Positions 11,560 to 23,800 of a stretch of 64,000 bases of DNA are shown in pieces. The position numbers and the translations under genes are program-made. This DNA is from Ceratopteris richardii (Eukaryota; Streptophyta; Polypodiopsida; Polypodiales; Pteridaceae), in NCBI GenBank assembly GCA_020310875.1, contig MU260053.1, positions 1,498,501-1,562,500 on the forward strand, in the 5' to 3' direction. The notes beneath the pieces are model-generated. The model was not told the DNA's origin, ran no database searches, and saw only the letters and a list, made by a program, of their open reading frames with translations. Positions within the stretch are counted from its first letter, which is position 1, and each line of letters starts with the position of its first letter.

Positions 11560-13910
11560 ATAACAGGTGTAGCGTTGAAGCGGGAAGGTCGTAGCATATG
11601 CATCAGTATCGTATTCTGCAACCTGGAGCAGTATCATCCATAGCAATAACGTATTCTCCAGCAGTATACGTCAGCAGTAGGAGCACTGTCGGTGGGGGAC
11701 ATGCAGTGTAACAACATATACAGAAGTAATGTGTACAGGCTGCTATGGATATTTAACTCGTACCTCTAGAGTAGCTTCCAATGGCATCGTTAAGGAAGAG
11801 AATTATGACTATGGTGTGAGTTTATAATTTTGATAATTTTAGAGTGTTTATTAAATTAATTTATTTTATTGAAGTTAAATATATTATTGAAATTTATTAA
11901 TTATTTTTATTAAAATTTATCTCTAAAATATGATTTATTATTTAGTGTATCATTCATTCATTCATTCATTCATGTATGTATGTTTGTGTATGTATGTACA
12001 TATGTATATATGTGTGTATCTATATAAGTATCTATGTGTGTGTATGTGTATGTATGTGTGTGCATGTGTATGTATGTGTGTATGTGTGTGTGTGTCTATG
12101 TTTGTCTGTCTGTGTGTATCTATGTATATTACTTTATGTATGTTAGTGTGTGTTTCTATATATGCGTTATGTGTATTAACTTATGTATGTTTGTGTGTAT
12201 GTGTTATGTGTGTTTGTGTATGTATGTGTGTTTATGTGTATGTATATGTATATGTGCATGTGTATGTGTATCTCAATTTATGTATGTAATATGTATGTAT
12301 ACATGCATATATGTTGATTTATGAAAATAAAAACAATTTAAATTGCATAAAAACAATGAAAATTGTACAATAACTAGACAAGATTAAGGGGAGAGAGAGA
12401 GAGAGAGACGTGTGTAACTAGAGGCCCAAGGATGAACAAACAGAAGAGTGACCTCTCTCGGACGTTGGTGAATTGTGGTACTATGGATATTTAACTCACA
12501 CCTCTAGACTACGACATCAAGCGAATGCATGCCGAGAGTCTCCAATGGTTCGAGGAATGCACCGGACTCCTATTGACTCAAGGATGATCCTGCAAGATAA
12601 ACATCGGATAACATCAAAGAGAGTAGCAAGTCCTTAATTGTACTCTCAATAAAACATACCTTGCATTCACATCAGTGGTATGCTCTCCGTTTCACACAGT
12701 AATGAGTTTTCGACAAAGCATATGAGTTGAATCTTCTTCCATGTTGGCAAACACGTAAGAAGAGGAATATGAATGGATTCTTCTTCCATGTTCTCACATT
12801 GACATGCAAATACGTACAAAGAGCCAAATGGGTTGTGTCTTCCTTCCACGTTCTCACGTCGACATTCACGTTTGTCTGGAATCATGTGGATGTCGAACGA
12901 CAAGAACTCCTCAATTATTTTAAATACACATTGTAATTATATTAAACGAGAGAAAATCACATTTTGAAAATCCACGTTGTACCTCCTCATTCTTGATTCT
13001 CCTCCCCAAAAGGCTGGTGACCACTCTAGGGAAATCGGGGCTACCAAGAAAGTTAACAACATCTCTATACCATTAGATTTCCAAAAGTTTTTCTTCTTTA
13101 ATTGCATTCCCCATGCGTGAAGAATAGTGCACCACTTGTATGAGAACATCTAAAATGATTCTTTGATTTAGGAGCGATTTTTTTTGTAGCCTTCTCCATG
13201 CCTAAAAGTCATCGCGAGCACAATTAAAGAGGTGACCTAAACATATTTTGCACCAAGGAGAGACAATAGTAATCTTTGAGGCTTTAGAATTGGTCGTGGT
13301 ATCTCTATTCGAAACAGATTATATTTTTCAGCCTATTTAAGGGGAAGGCATATTGAGCTTTGCATGATGAGTATCCACCTCCAAGTGAAGTCGAGGAACT
13401 TCCTTGATAGGGCTTCCTCATTCATGCTTCAATGTTGCATTAATCTAAAACCCTCCCCTAAGCAAAACTACGATTCGTAAAAAGAATTCAAATCTCAAAT
13501 TACAACCTGAGATTATAATGGATGTGTTCTTACTATATCCACCTCTTCTTTGTATGATCCTAAAGGTGTTCATGTCCAAGAACCCTTGGGACAAAGCTTC
13601 TTGGATTTGGAGATGTCCTCCATAAAAATCATGTTAATACTTACAATGGAAAACAAAAGTTCTTGGAATACAAATAGCCATTAACTTCTAAATCCCTTTA
13701 TCCAAATCCTTCAACAACAGACAAAGCAAGGGGTGAGGGAATTATGAATATTTCAAAGCAAGGGGTGAGGGAATTATGAATATTTCAGTGACCATAGCTT
13801 TTGCTAGAGTTTAAGGAGGAAGGAACGCACATAAACAATAGAACTCCCTCACATGATGATATCATAAATTATCTACTGTACAAAGGTAATTAGCCCTCTA
13901 TAATTATGGA
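11560..13910. repeat. Diverged duplicated block, copy B
   Basis: Partner of the block at 8,090-11,480. Copy B has its own insertions: the TGTA microsatellite at 11,941-12,300 and about 370 bp at 13,035-13,405 that is absent from copy A. Minus-strand text CKICLGHLFNCARDDF near 13,230-13,260 looks protein-like but is not assignable. A short direct duplication (AAAGCAAGGGGTGAGGGAAT) is present at about 13,724-13,780. Confidence 0.65.
11941..12300. repeat. (TGTA/TG)n microsatellite
   Basis: Starts with (ATTC)n and continues as TGTATGTATGTGTG-type repeats for about 360 bp. The open frames in it are low-complexity artefacts. It sits inside duplicated block B only. Confidence 0.95.
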
Positions 13911-14047
13911 CATATCTATATAAATTAGTAAAAAAAATTGTTTAAGAGGCAAAACACTATTCTTCCATACCTAAGTGTATTCATACACTCACTACCATAT
14001 TATACTAAGAAATCCCCCTTGTGAATGATATGGTAAAGAAATAGTAG

Positions 14048-14290
14048 TCACTCATGTATAAGGAGGTTACAAGTTATGTACATTATGAAAAATCCATAAA
14101 AGGGAGTAATATCAAACATTTCTAGAAAGGATTCCAACTTTTCATGAGGTAGAGCCTCTGTGAAAAGGTATGCAATATTATCTTCTATAGGCAAAGAATC
14201 CAAGATGAAAACTCTAGCAAAGATTCTTCCCTTCAAACTACTTTGGTAGGTGAGCTCCTCACACCCTCTCATAGATGATGCCACTGAACA
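14048..14290 (-). mobile_element. Ty1/copia relic, RNase H end
   Basis: Minus-strand text near 14,110-14,230 reads VFILDSLPIEDNIAYLFTEA followed by LPHEKLESFLEMFDI, which matches the C-terminal end of copia RNase H (pattern: Y.PTE.Q.ADI.TK.L...KF...LGI). It is a short broken fossil with no LTR recognised nearby. Lineage cannot be given. Confidence 0.7.
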
Positions 14291-14299
14291 CAAATACAC

Positions 14300-14880
14300 A
14301 TATGATGCATGATAGGGACTTCTACCCCATCATGCTGCCTATATACATGCCTATAAAAATTAGATGAGGACTCTTGTCCTCATAATCTTTCCCACCCACT
14401 TTGATAATATAAAGTGGTTTGTAGTAAGAAGCTTCCTAGCCTTTTTCTAAGGTTAAAGACCTTAGGCTTAATGTAGCTTTTTTTTTCCTTGTTTTCGTTG
14501 TGTCCTCAAAATGGCATTAGAAGGTGTATAGTAAAGTTTCTTTTTTGGTCACTCCCACTAGCCCCCATCTATAATGCACATGCTCATCTATATGTGTTGT
14601 TTCCTTCTATTCTTCCACTTAGGAAGAGCCTCGGGAATGTAAAACATAATTGGGAAACGGTGTCTAAATAGTGCTTTTACTCTCAAATGTGGAGCTATTC
14701 TTGGAGCCCTCTTTCCACTTGAACACTCTTAATATAAATAACTTCAACTTCATTTTTCTTGAGTGTGAAATATTTTTTTTAGCCTCACGCGGAATAGAGT
14801 GAATTGAGATATGTTCAATAATATTATCGTATGATATGTGGTTGTCAAATTCTTCCTTTTTAGCTCACTTGCATGAAAGA
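14300..14880. other. No feature recognised
   Basis: AT-rich sequence between a copia relic and a gypsy relic. It is probably flanking retroelement DNA that is too decayed to assign. Confidence 0.4.
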
Positions 14881-15260
14881 ATGTATGGAGCATGTAAGCC
14901 ATCTTTTATATCCTTCTGACTATTGTGAATGGGCCACAATTCCTAGATGATAGCTTTGGACGTGCCTTCATTCTCATGGCTTCAAATCTAGTTGGAACTT
15001 TTAGATATACTTGTTTCCCTACTTCAAAACCTTTATCTCTTTGTTGAGGATTTTCATAATTCCTAGCTCTATCTTGAGCTTTCCTAATGTTATCCTTAGC
15101 CAAATTAAGCAAATAGTTCATATCTTTTAGAAAATCCTTTGTAGCTTGGACATGTTCATGTTGCACTCCTACTGCATATGGAGCTCCTAACGGAAACCCA
15201 TACATAAGCATGAATGAATTATATTCACAAAAACCAAATATATATATACCATCCATGTGC
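14881..15260 (-). mobile_element. Ty3/gypsy relic, integrase C-terminal region
   Basis: Minus-strand text includes YGFPLGAPYA, EHVQATKDFLKDMNYLLNLA, KAQDRARNYENPQQRDKGFE and VGKQVYLKVPTR. This is the usual end of a gypsy integrase (a helical region, then the GD.V.L.V.P motif). Only this fragment survives and it is broken. No LTR was recognised beside it. Confidence 0.8.
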
Positions 15261-15479
15261 TCTCATCGAGGTGGATGAGAAATAGAAATTAAGTTATTGC
15301 ATTGGATCCTTTCTTCTATGATCTCCAAATCAACAAGCAACTCAGTAAGACCCTACATATATCAATCTTGCTCCTCCCCATGCATCGGATGATGCCCAAT
15401 AGCTACAAAGTGCATTCAATAAAAAAATTAAAATAACAAAAGAAATCAGTTTTATATAACTTTATACAATTGAAATTTA

Positions 15480-16380
15480 CAAAAAATACTTGCAAACTCA
15501 TGTGAAATGTATCCATTCTATTGCTTCCTAAATGAAAAGTCTCCATGCCTCGCAAATGTGAAGCTACCACCTCTCCCTACTATTGATAAAACTCAAGTTC
15601 ATGTATCTCATCTTGTATCAACTACCACTCTTGCTTAGTAAAATATGAGAGATTTTGAAGGTGGTTTTAAGTAGCTTTCTTGGTTGAATAACGTCTACAT
15701 TTGAGAGTTTCAACCAAAATGCCTTTGACCCATTTACGAGAAACTAGGGTGGTCGTGGTGCTAGATGATACTCTAGATATATGTGCTAGATGATACTCTA
15801 GATATATGTAGTTCAATTTATCTTCATCTTTCTCCTCCCAATGGAGTGTGCAGTTTATGTACTTCACATCAACAAGTAACTATATACGTTGGCACATTAG
15901 TAGTTCCAATTGTATGCATATGTATGAATCCATCCTAATCACATGTATATAGTTTAGAGTTCTCATGCTCATGTGCACCCCAATGTGTACTTCATGTGGT
16001 GAAAGTAGTTGGATGTGATGATCGACATGGCCATGGTGGTGTGGATGAATCATCACCACCACAACATCCACTACTATCTGATGAATGTTGACCTCATGCT
16101 TGATGTGATGAGCTAGCTAGTGGTGGTGAGCCTTGAGATGATCCAGCGGATCTATAATCCTACCATCTACTAGGCACTCTAAAAATAGATACCTTTTGAT
16201 CTGATGGAGTTGTGACATCCACAAGTGTTGTCAACCTTGCAGGTGGAACAATAAGAGAAGGTTATGAAGGAGGCATTTGAGAAGAAGTTGAGATGGTTGA
16301 TGTCATATACATCTATGAGGCCAATTGCATTTGTGCAAGATTCATATGAGAAAAGTGTCCTATAACTCAACATAACTTAA
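15480..16380 (-). pseudogene. Third CACTA-like relic: second ORF (Ptta/En-Spm-like), decayed
   Basis: In raw minus-strand frames WGAHEHENSKLYT (about 15,950-15,990) matches WGAHDHDDSKVYS of the nested CACTA element. The motif HLGSNRMDTFHMSLQVF (near 15,490-15,540) matches HLGSDGYDTMRHEFVST there. Upstream text is Ser/Pro/Gly-rich with CCGGDD, like the other copies. Many stops interrupt it. It is followed, as in the nested element, by a telomere-like minisatellite (16,440-17,604) and then, beyond a copia insertion, by microsatellites (28,420-28,700). This arrangement suggests a third, older member of the same CACTA group. Confidence 0.55.
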
Positions 16381-16439
16381 ATATCATGGCATATTATCGA
16401 GCATACTTAACAAGAAAACATATTAGTATTTTAGTAAAT

Positions 16440-17604
16440 AAATAAAAAATAATAAAATCCTATTGTTTAAGGTATCTAAGTATATATATTGTTATAAGTC
16501 CTAAAACCATAAATTTTTAAATATTTATGTACAAATACTATTATAAATCCTAAAACTCTAATTTTTTTGGGAATCTAAGGATATATACTATTATAAATCT
16601 TAAAATCCTAATATTTTAGATATATATGCATATATACTATCATAGATCCTAAATTCCTATTTTTAATGATACTTATGCATATATACTATTATAAATCCTA
16701 AAACCCTATTTTTAAAAATATTTTATGTATATATACCATTATATATCCTAAAAGCATCATATTATAATTCCTAAAAACGTGATATTTTAAATATTCATGT
16801 ATCTATAGTAAATATTATAAATCTTTATCCTAATTTCTTAGATATTCCTATACATACTATTATAAATCCCAAAGCCCTAATTTTAAGCATTTATGTATAT
16901 ATACTATAATGAATCCTAGATCCCTAATTTCTCACATATTCCAATATATACACTATTATAAATCCTAAAACCCTAATTTTTTAGATATTCGAGTATATAT
17001 ATCCTAAAACCCTAATTTTTTTTATATTTGAGTATATATATCATCGTAAATCTTAGAACCCTATCTTTTAAGCTATTTATGCATTGGTACTATTAAAACC
17101 CTACTTTTTTAGATATTTATGCATATAAACTAATACAAATCATAAATCCCTAATTTTTCAAATGTTTCAGTATATACACTATGCTAAATCCTAAAACCCT
17201 AATTTTTTAGATGTTTAAGCATATAAACTATTATAAATTGTAAAACCCTATTTTCTTAGATATTGAAGTATATATACTATTATAAATCCTAAAATCGTAT
17301 TTTTTAGATATTTAATTATATTTATTGTTATAAATCCTAAAACCATTAATTTTTAGGTCTTTATGTATATATGCTATTATAAGCCCTTAAGCCCTAAATT
17401 TTTAATTCTTTATGCATATATACTTTTAAATCTTGAAACCCTAATTTTATAGCTATTTAAGTATATATACTATTATAAATCCCAAAACCCTTATTTCTTA
17501 GCTATTGTGCATATATACTATTGTAAATCCTAAAAACCTAAATTTTAGACATTTAAGTATATATACTATTACAAACCTTGAAACCATAATTTTTTAGATA
17601 TTAA
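16440..17604. repeat. Telomere-like minisatellite, about 50-60 bp units
   Basis: About 20 degenerate units of TATATACTATTATAAATCC joined to TAAAACCCTAATTTTTTAG and variants. The CCTAAAACCCTAA core resembles the plant telomere repeat. The array is interrupted at 17,604 by the left end of the copia element and resumes at 28,378-28,420 on its other side. Confidence 0.85.
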
Positions 17605-18274
17605 TGATGAAGAGTGTTAATCTCCAAAAGAACAAGTTATCCTTGATGTTAGAGAACCTCTATATCAAGAACAACTCAAAATCTCAACCAATTTTAGAAG
17701 ACCAATGCCAAATTATCAAACTTTGAACTAACTAAGAAGAAACTACTGCACTTAATTCACTCATTGACTGATTTGATGTGTAAATTTTTCAATGAAACTT
17801 TACATAAGGTGTCTCCTAAAGTTTTTGCACCTTCTCCAAGTTAAATCTTTCCAAAAGATTCAGTACAACTTGAGATTTGCTTCAAACAATGTACCTATGT
17901 CTAAAAGTGTTCTTCTGTATAGTCGACTTTGACACCTGCAACTTCTAATGCATGGTTCTCCCAAACTAGACCCTGTTTATTGAAATGCTTTTAGCCACAA
18001 GTAATTTACCTTTCAACTAAAAGAATGAGTGCTTATTTGCTCAAAACTTTACACTTTGGAGGGAGATCTGACTTCTAAAACTTTTCACTCATCATCCCTC
18101 ATACTTGTAGTACATCTATATCAAGTATATATAGATGTTTACATCACGACTCATCATAGATGCAAAGTTTTATGAACTAATTACAAGATTAGTATACATG
18201 TATATACAAGTCTTCATCTTCTGATCATGCACTAAACTTCAAGCCTCTCAATTTATGATTGCCTTGCACCAATA
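17605..18274 (-). repeat. 3' LTR of the old copia element
   Basis: It aligns with 27,373-28,372 over most of its length and is shorter (670 against 1,000 bp). On the minus strand it starts TATTGGTGCAAGGCAATCAT and ends TCTTCATCA. The polypurine tract GAGGGGGAGC lies just before it (18,275-18,288). Confidence 0.88.
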
Positions 18275-20771
18275 GCTCCCCCTCAATCATCAATTGTGAT
18301 TTTCTTTATCATCTTTATACGTGCCATGTCTTTAAACCTTTGTAACTTAGGTCCATCCAAGCTTTTGGTTAACATATCTACAATCTGATCTTTTGTTGAA
18401 GTATGTATGACTTCAATTTCTTTATCAATCACCTTCTTTCTCAAGAAATGATATTGGATCTCAATATGTTTAGTCCTGGCATGAAACACAAGGTTAGCAG
18501 CTAGATACAATGAACTCATATTATCTCCATGAATAGTGGGTGTACTCTAAATGATGTCAAAACTCTTCATGAGAGTCTTCAACCATATAACCTCCTTTGT
18601 AGCTTCAACCATACCTTTATACTCTAGTTCTGTGGATGACAAAGTAAATGTATGTTGCTTCTTAGAACACCAAGAGATTAAGTTATCTCCCACATAACAT
18701 AGATACTCATAGGTTGACATCCTATCATCAGGATTACCTGCCCAATCTGTATCACTATAAATCTTGATGTTTGTATCTGATATGAATCCATAATATAAAC
18801 CTTCTTTGAGTGTACCCTTAATGTATCTTAGCACCCTTTGTCCTGCAATCCAATGTTCTTTCCTATGACAATTCATGAATTGAGACAACACTCCAACTGC
18901 ATATGACAAATCAGGCCTAGTTAATGTAGCATAGATTAAACTACCAACCAGACTTTTATATAGCCTCATGTCCTTGAATTCTTCTCCTTCATATCTACTC
19001 AATTTGTGATTCACCTCCATTGGAGTAGGTGCTACCCTGCCATCTTCCATTTTAAACTTGATTAGCAAGTTCTTAATATACCTTTCTTGAGTCACATATA
19101 CTCCATGTTGAGTATATGAAATCTCCATGCCTAAGAAATATGACAAGTCTCCCAAGTCACTAATCTTGAACTCTTTCTCCATTTGCTTCTTAAGACTTTG
19201 TATGCCCTTCTCCCAAGTCTGAATAGTTCCATGCCCTTGGGGCCTGGTTCAAACCATAAAAAGCTCCCTTGAGCTTACATACATACTCTCGATACCTTTT
19301 ATCCTTGAAACCTTACGGTTGCTCCATGAAAACATCATCTAAAATGTAACCATTTAGAAAAGCATTCTTCACATCTAATTGACATAGCTTCCAACCTTTG
19401 CATGTAAAAATAGCTATGAGAGTCCTTATAGTTGTCATCTTTGCCATAGGACTATAAGTCTCATCATAATCTACACCATATGTCTGAGCATACCCTTTCA
19501 CAACAAGTCTAGCTTAATACCTAGACACACTTCCATCTGCATACCTTTTTGTCTTGTAGACCCATTTGCATCCAATGATCTTTTGACTATTTGGTTTAGG
19601 AACCAAATCCCAAGTCTCATTTTCCATCAATGCATCATACTCCTCCTACATAGCTTTCTCCCAATTTTCCTTACTTTTTGCCTCTTCATATGTAGAAAGG
19701 TCTTCCTCTGTTTTCACCATATAAGCATAATCTTTAGTGTTCAAAAATGAAGTATCATAGCAATACCTTGTAGGTTGCCATTTGTGCCTTGATGATCTTC
19801 TGAGTTCTCCACTTCTTGAAGTTTCTGGTTTGTCACACTCTGGATCAAACCTTGGCATTTCTTCAACTTCAACTAGTGCTTCATTGTTCTCTTCTTCATC
19901 AAATATTTGAACCTTTGATTTACCTTTCTTCTGGTTCAATATTTCTTCATCACCTGCATGAATATTAATTGTACCTGCATACCAAGTACCTTGCTCATCA
20001 AATGTAACATCCTTTGACACAAGGAATTGCTTTGTCGATGGACTCCACAACCTATAACCCATCTTCTTATCATCATAACCAATGAACACATACTTTTTAG
20101 CTTTAGGTTCCAATTTATGCCTAACTGAGATGGCACATATGCATAAGCCAAACATCCAAATACTTTGCAATGATCTAAGGTAGGTCTCTTATCCCACCAT
20201 GCCTCATAAAGTGTCATACCCTGCAAAGCTTTACATGGTAGCCTATTAACCAAGTATCTAATTGTATTTACAGCCTCAGCCCACAAATAATTAGGGAAAT
20301 TTTTCTCCTTCATCATTGACCTTGCAAACTCAACAAGAGTTCTATTTCTCCTTTCTGTTACACCATTTTATTGAGGAGAGTACCTGCAAGTAACTTCCCT
20401 TTTTATACCTGCATTCTACAAGTAATCACTAAACTCATTAGAGAAATACTCTCCCCCTCCATCTGACCTTAGTCTCTTCAATTTTTGTCCTCAAACTCTT
20501 TCTGCATACACATGGTAATGTTTAAATGTATTGAACACATCTAATTTATCTTTGATTGCATATATGGTCATCCACCTGTAGCATCATCAACATAAATCAC
20601 ATAATATCTTGAACCATTAATGCTAAAGTCCTTTGATGGTCCCCACACATCTGTATGTACCAATTCAAGCTTCTCTAAATACATGAAACCATGCATATTA
20701 TATGATTGCTTATGAGCCTTACCTAATTGACATGCTTCACATGTGTATGTCATGTGTTGACCTGCAACATT

Positions 20772-20798
20772 CACTACAACAGATTAGCCGTATACCGA
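20772..20798 (+). repeat. CACTA terminal inverted repeat, left
   Basis: CACTACAACA is perfect against the right end. Positions 12-27 match with five mismatches in total over 27 bp, ending in ATACCGA. Confidence 0.93.
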
Positions 20799-20799
20799 A

Positions 20800-21080
20800 G
20801 TTTTTACCGAGGGAAATGAACGCACGTATTCTTGCCCTGACATCGGTGTAGGTATCAGTATGTGCATCGGTATTAAAGCGCCGATATGGGCGTCGGTATG
20901 GGCATCGGTATGGGCATTAGTATGAGCGTTGGTATAGGCATCGGTATAAACGTCGGTATTACGGACGCCCATACTGACGCCCATACCGGCACCTCTGCTG
21001 GATGTACCATCGCATACACAGGCGCCCGTTGGGTGTACGATGCTTATTCCGATGACATTACTGGGAGTACCATTGCTTAT
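20800..21080. repeat. Left subterminal 12-bp repeats (GGCATCGGTATG type)
   Basis: From about 20,830 a 12-bp unit close to GGCATCGGTATG is repeated in direct orientation about nine times. It then flips at 20,965-20,990 to GACGCCCATACTGACGCCCATACC. The region can therefore fold back on itself. Such clustered subterminal repeats are the binding sites for the accessory transposase protein in En/Spm; here that role is inferred. Confidence 0.85.
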
Positions 21081-21105
21081 ACCGATGACCATATCTGCGA
21101 AATTG

Positions 21106-21190
21106 TTTTTGGGCAGAGTGTCTTGTCTTTTGCTACAGCAACATTACCATGATGTTGCTTAGCAAAAGACAATACACTCTGCCCAAAAAA
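21106..21190. repeat. Near-perfect foldback hairpin, 39-nt arms
   Basis: Arm 21,106-21,144 pairs with arm 21,152-21,189, leaving a 7-base loop TACCATG. Over the arms there is one mismatch and one single-base bulge. The arms carry TTTTTGGGCAGAGTGT and GTCTTTTGCTA. A second small palindrome, GAGTACA-TGTGATG-TGTACTC, lies just after it (21,195-21,215). Confidence 0.92.
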
Positions 21191-21559
21191 AACCGAGTAC
21201 ATGTGATGTGTACTCTAATTTCAACCGAAATATGATTTCATAAAACAGAATATTATTGGACACAAAAGAGATAATCAGAATGAACCATGAACCATGAACC
21301 ATGTACAAAAAGAGTTATATATTTCATAAATGAAGCATGTATAAGAGTGTGGCAAACCATTGTCATATATGAGGCTTTTACAAAATGTGGCAAAGCATTG
21401 CATTGCCATATAAAAATCAAATACAAAATTTTGGTGTGCCACTGCCATACACATGCAAAGAACATTCCATATCAACAGTCTTGCAACAAAGAACATCAAT
21501 GCAATGAGATAAATTCACATGAAATTTACAAACAACAAGTAAAAACCAAGTTTATAAAT

Positions 21560-22640
21560 TCATCACCTCATCGCAAACGCTCCCATGAAACGATCGCACC
21601 GCATCCCTCCAAGTCCTCCAATAATGTAGTCAATCCATGATGATATCCATAAGCCTCCTCTGTTCGTGTTGGAGGACGACCCATTACCAGCTCCTGCAAC
21701 AAATATACAAAACATTGGAGGAACATACATGAGAAGATTAACACAAACAAATTCAATAAATCAAATGGTACTTACAAACTCGTGACGCATCGTGTCATAT
21801 CCGTCGCTGCCCAAATGTGACGGTCCAACCGTATCTAAACGTGTGGCTACGGCATCTCGCTGTTGGCGATATCAGTCAGGAGTCTTCTACTGCTCGTCGC
21901 GAATCATATCCCATTCCCCAACATCTAACCATATAGGCTTTGGTAAGCCTGCTCTGAAAGCATCACGAGCCTCGGATCATCGATGGGACATAACTTCACG
22001 TGCAGTGTGCAGAATCCACACCGAACTGCCAAGAGGCTGTCCATCGACTGGTCGAAACTCCTGATAAATCGTCTGTGTGATATAATTCTTTCGATCTTTA
22101 TCTTGTTCACTCCATTTCCACATGATAGAGTGTCCAAACTGTATGGAGCAAAGTTGTCGTATATGTGCATGCATTGCTTTACCAGCCGCATCCATCACCC
22201 GAGCTCCATCTCGGATACTATACACCTTGGAGTCATCATGGTCATGAGCACCCCAAGGTGTACGTGGTGTTCCATATGGTGTACCACATGGCGTACCTAC
22301 ATCTGAGGTACTCGTCTTAGGAGTAGAAGCAGGCGACACAACGTCCGTAGCACTGCCTCCACAACAGCCGCCTCCTCCATACCTACCTGTAGATCCACTC
22401 CTAGAACCTCTTGCTCCAGAGCGTGACCTCGACCTATGAGACAGGCCAGAACCTGTATCACGCTAAGGTGTCGAACGCACATGTCTACTACTAGAGTCAG
22501 TAGGGGATGGCTGAAAAGATGGTCGTGGTGGAGTCATAAAGCTAGGAGACATACCTCCGACAGGAGTAGCACCACCCCCAAGAGTGAAGCCGATAGTAGT
22601 GACACCATTAGGAGTGACACCGACAGGAGTGACACCTATT
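21560..22640 (-). pseudogene. CACTA second ORF (Ptta/En-Spm plant transposase-like), broken
   Basis: Minus-strand text begins in the GVTP repeats (GVTPVGVTPNGVTTIG), continues MSPSFMTPPRPSFQPSPTDS, RSRSRSGARGSRSGSTGRYG, then PWGAHDHDDSKVYSIRDGAR, MHAHIRQLCSIQFGHSIMWK and QEFRPVDGQPLGSSVWILHT. It aligns with the ORF at 1-447 from its start to the window edge there. A TAG near 22,464 and a TGA just after MSHR near 21,977 break it. Further coding-like text (LDVGEWDMIRDEQ, HLGSDGYDTMRHEF) follows to about 21,780. The N-terminus is lost at the deletion joint near 22,636, where GVTP repeats run straight into AT-rich array sequence. Likely role in the family: binding of subterminal repeats. Confidence 0.75.
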
Positions 22641-23125
22641 TTTATATATTTAATTAAATTATTTAAAACACTAGTTCTTTTTATATTTATTTATCTATAT
22701 AATTATCCTATTATATATATATATATATATATATATTCAGATTTTTTCCTTATATTTTTTCTATATTTTCTCTTTATATAAATTTAATTGAGTTGTATGT
22801 ATGCCTAAACCCTAAAACCCTAATCTTAAATATCTAGACCTAAAATATGTATATTTCTGTATGCATGTGTATATACATGATCAGAAAGACCTAGACCTAA
22901 AACATGTATATATGTGTATGCATGTGTATATATATGTGTATGTGTATGTGTATGTATATGTGTATATAGATATGTGTATAAGTATATGTGTGTATGTGTA
23001 TGTGTATATATATTTACTCTGATTAAAATCCTTAAAATTAAACCGACTATATTAAATTATATATATTTAATTTATTTATTTAAAACAATAGTTCTTTTCA
23101 TATTTATTTATCTATATAATTATCC

Positions 23126-23166
<41 letters not shown>

Positions 23167-23301
23167 GATTTTTTTCTTAATTAATCCTATTTTTATATAT
23201 TTAATTATATATATTTAATTATATACATTTAATTATATATATCTAATTAAATTATTTAAAACACTAGTTCTTTTTATATTTATTTATCTATATAATTATC
23301 C

Positions 23302-23358
<57 letters not shown>

Positions 23359-23372
23359 CTATATAATTATCC

Positions 23373-23413
<41 letters not shown>

Positions 23414-23800
23414 GATTTTTTCCTTAATTTTTTTCTATATTTTCTCTTTATATAAATTTAATTGAGTTATATGTATGCCTAAACCCTAAAACCCTAATCT
23501 TAAAGATCTAGACCTAAAATATGTATATTTCTGTATGCATGTTTATATACATGTATATATGTATTATATGTGTATGTGTATGTGTGTATATATGTTATGT
23601 AGGTGTTAAAACCCTAAAACCCTAATCAAAAAGCCATAGACCTAAAACATGTATATATGTGAATGCATGTGTATATATATGTGTATGTGTATATATATGT
23701 GTATGTACGTGTAAATAGCCTAAAAACCCTAATCCTATTTTTATATATTTTATGTAAAAAAAACCTTAAAATCAAAATTTTATATATTTAATTAAAACAC
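22636..23800. repeat. Telomere-like and AT-rich array of CACTA copy 2
   Basis: Shares with 3,961-5,655 the units TTTATATTTATTTATCTATA, AAACACTAGTTCTTTT, CCTAAACCCTAAAACCCTAA and (AT)n tracts (22,712-22,736, 23,129-23,162, 23,306-23,355, 23,376-23,410). The joint with the second ORF at about 22,636 marks the internal deletion that removed the transposase. Confidence 0.85.

Noticed and set aside
11930-12324. 119-codon Cys/Val/Tyr frame
   Set aside because: It lies wholly in a TGTA microsatellite.
13035-13405. LINE or zinc-finger gene fragment suggested by CKICLGHLFNCA
   Set aside because: The text is short and interrupted, with no RT or endonuclease motif nearby.
20830-21000. CRISPR-like array of short repeats
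   Set aside because: The 12-bp units have no spacers and sit just inside a CACTA terminus, so they are subterminal repeats in a plant genome.
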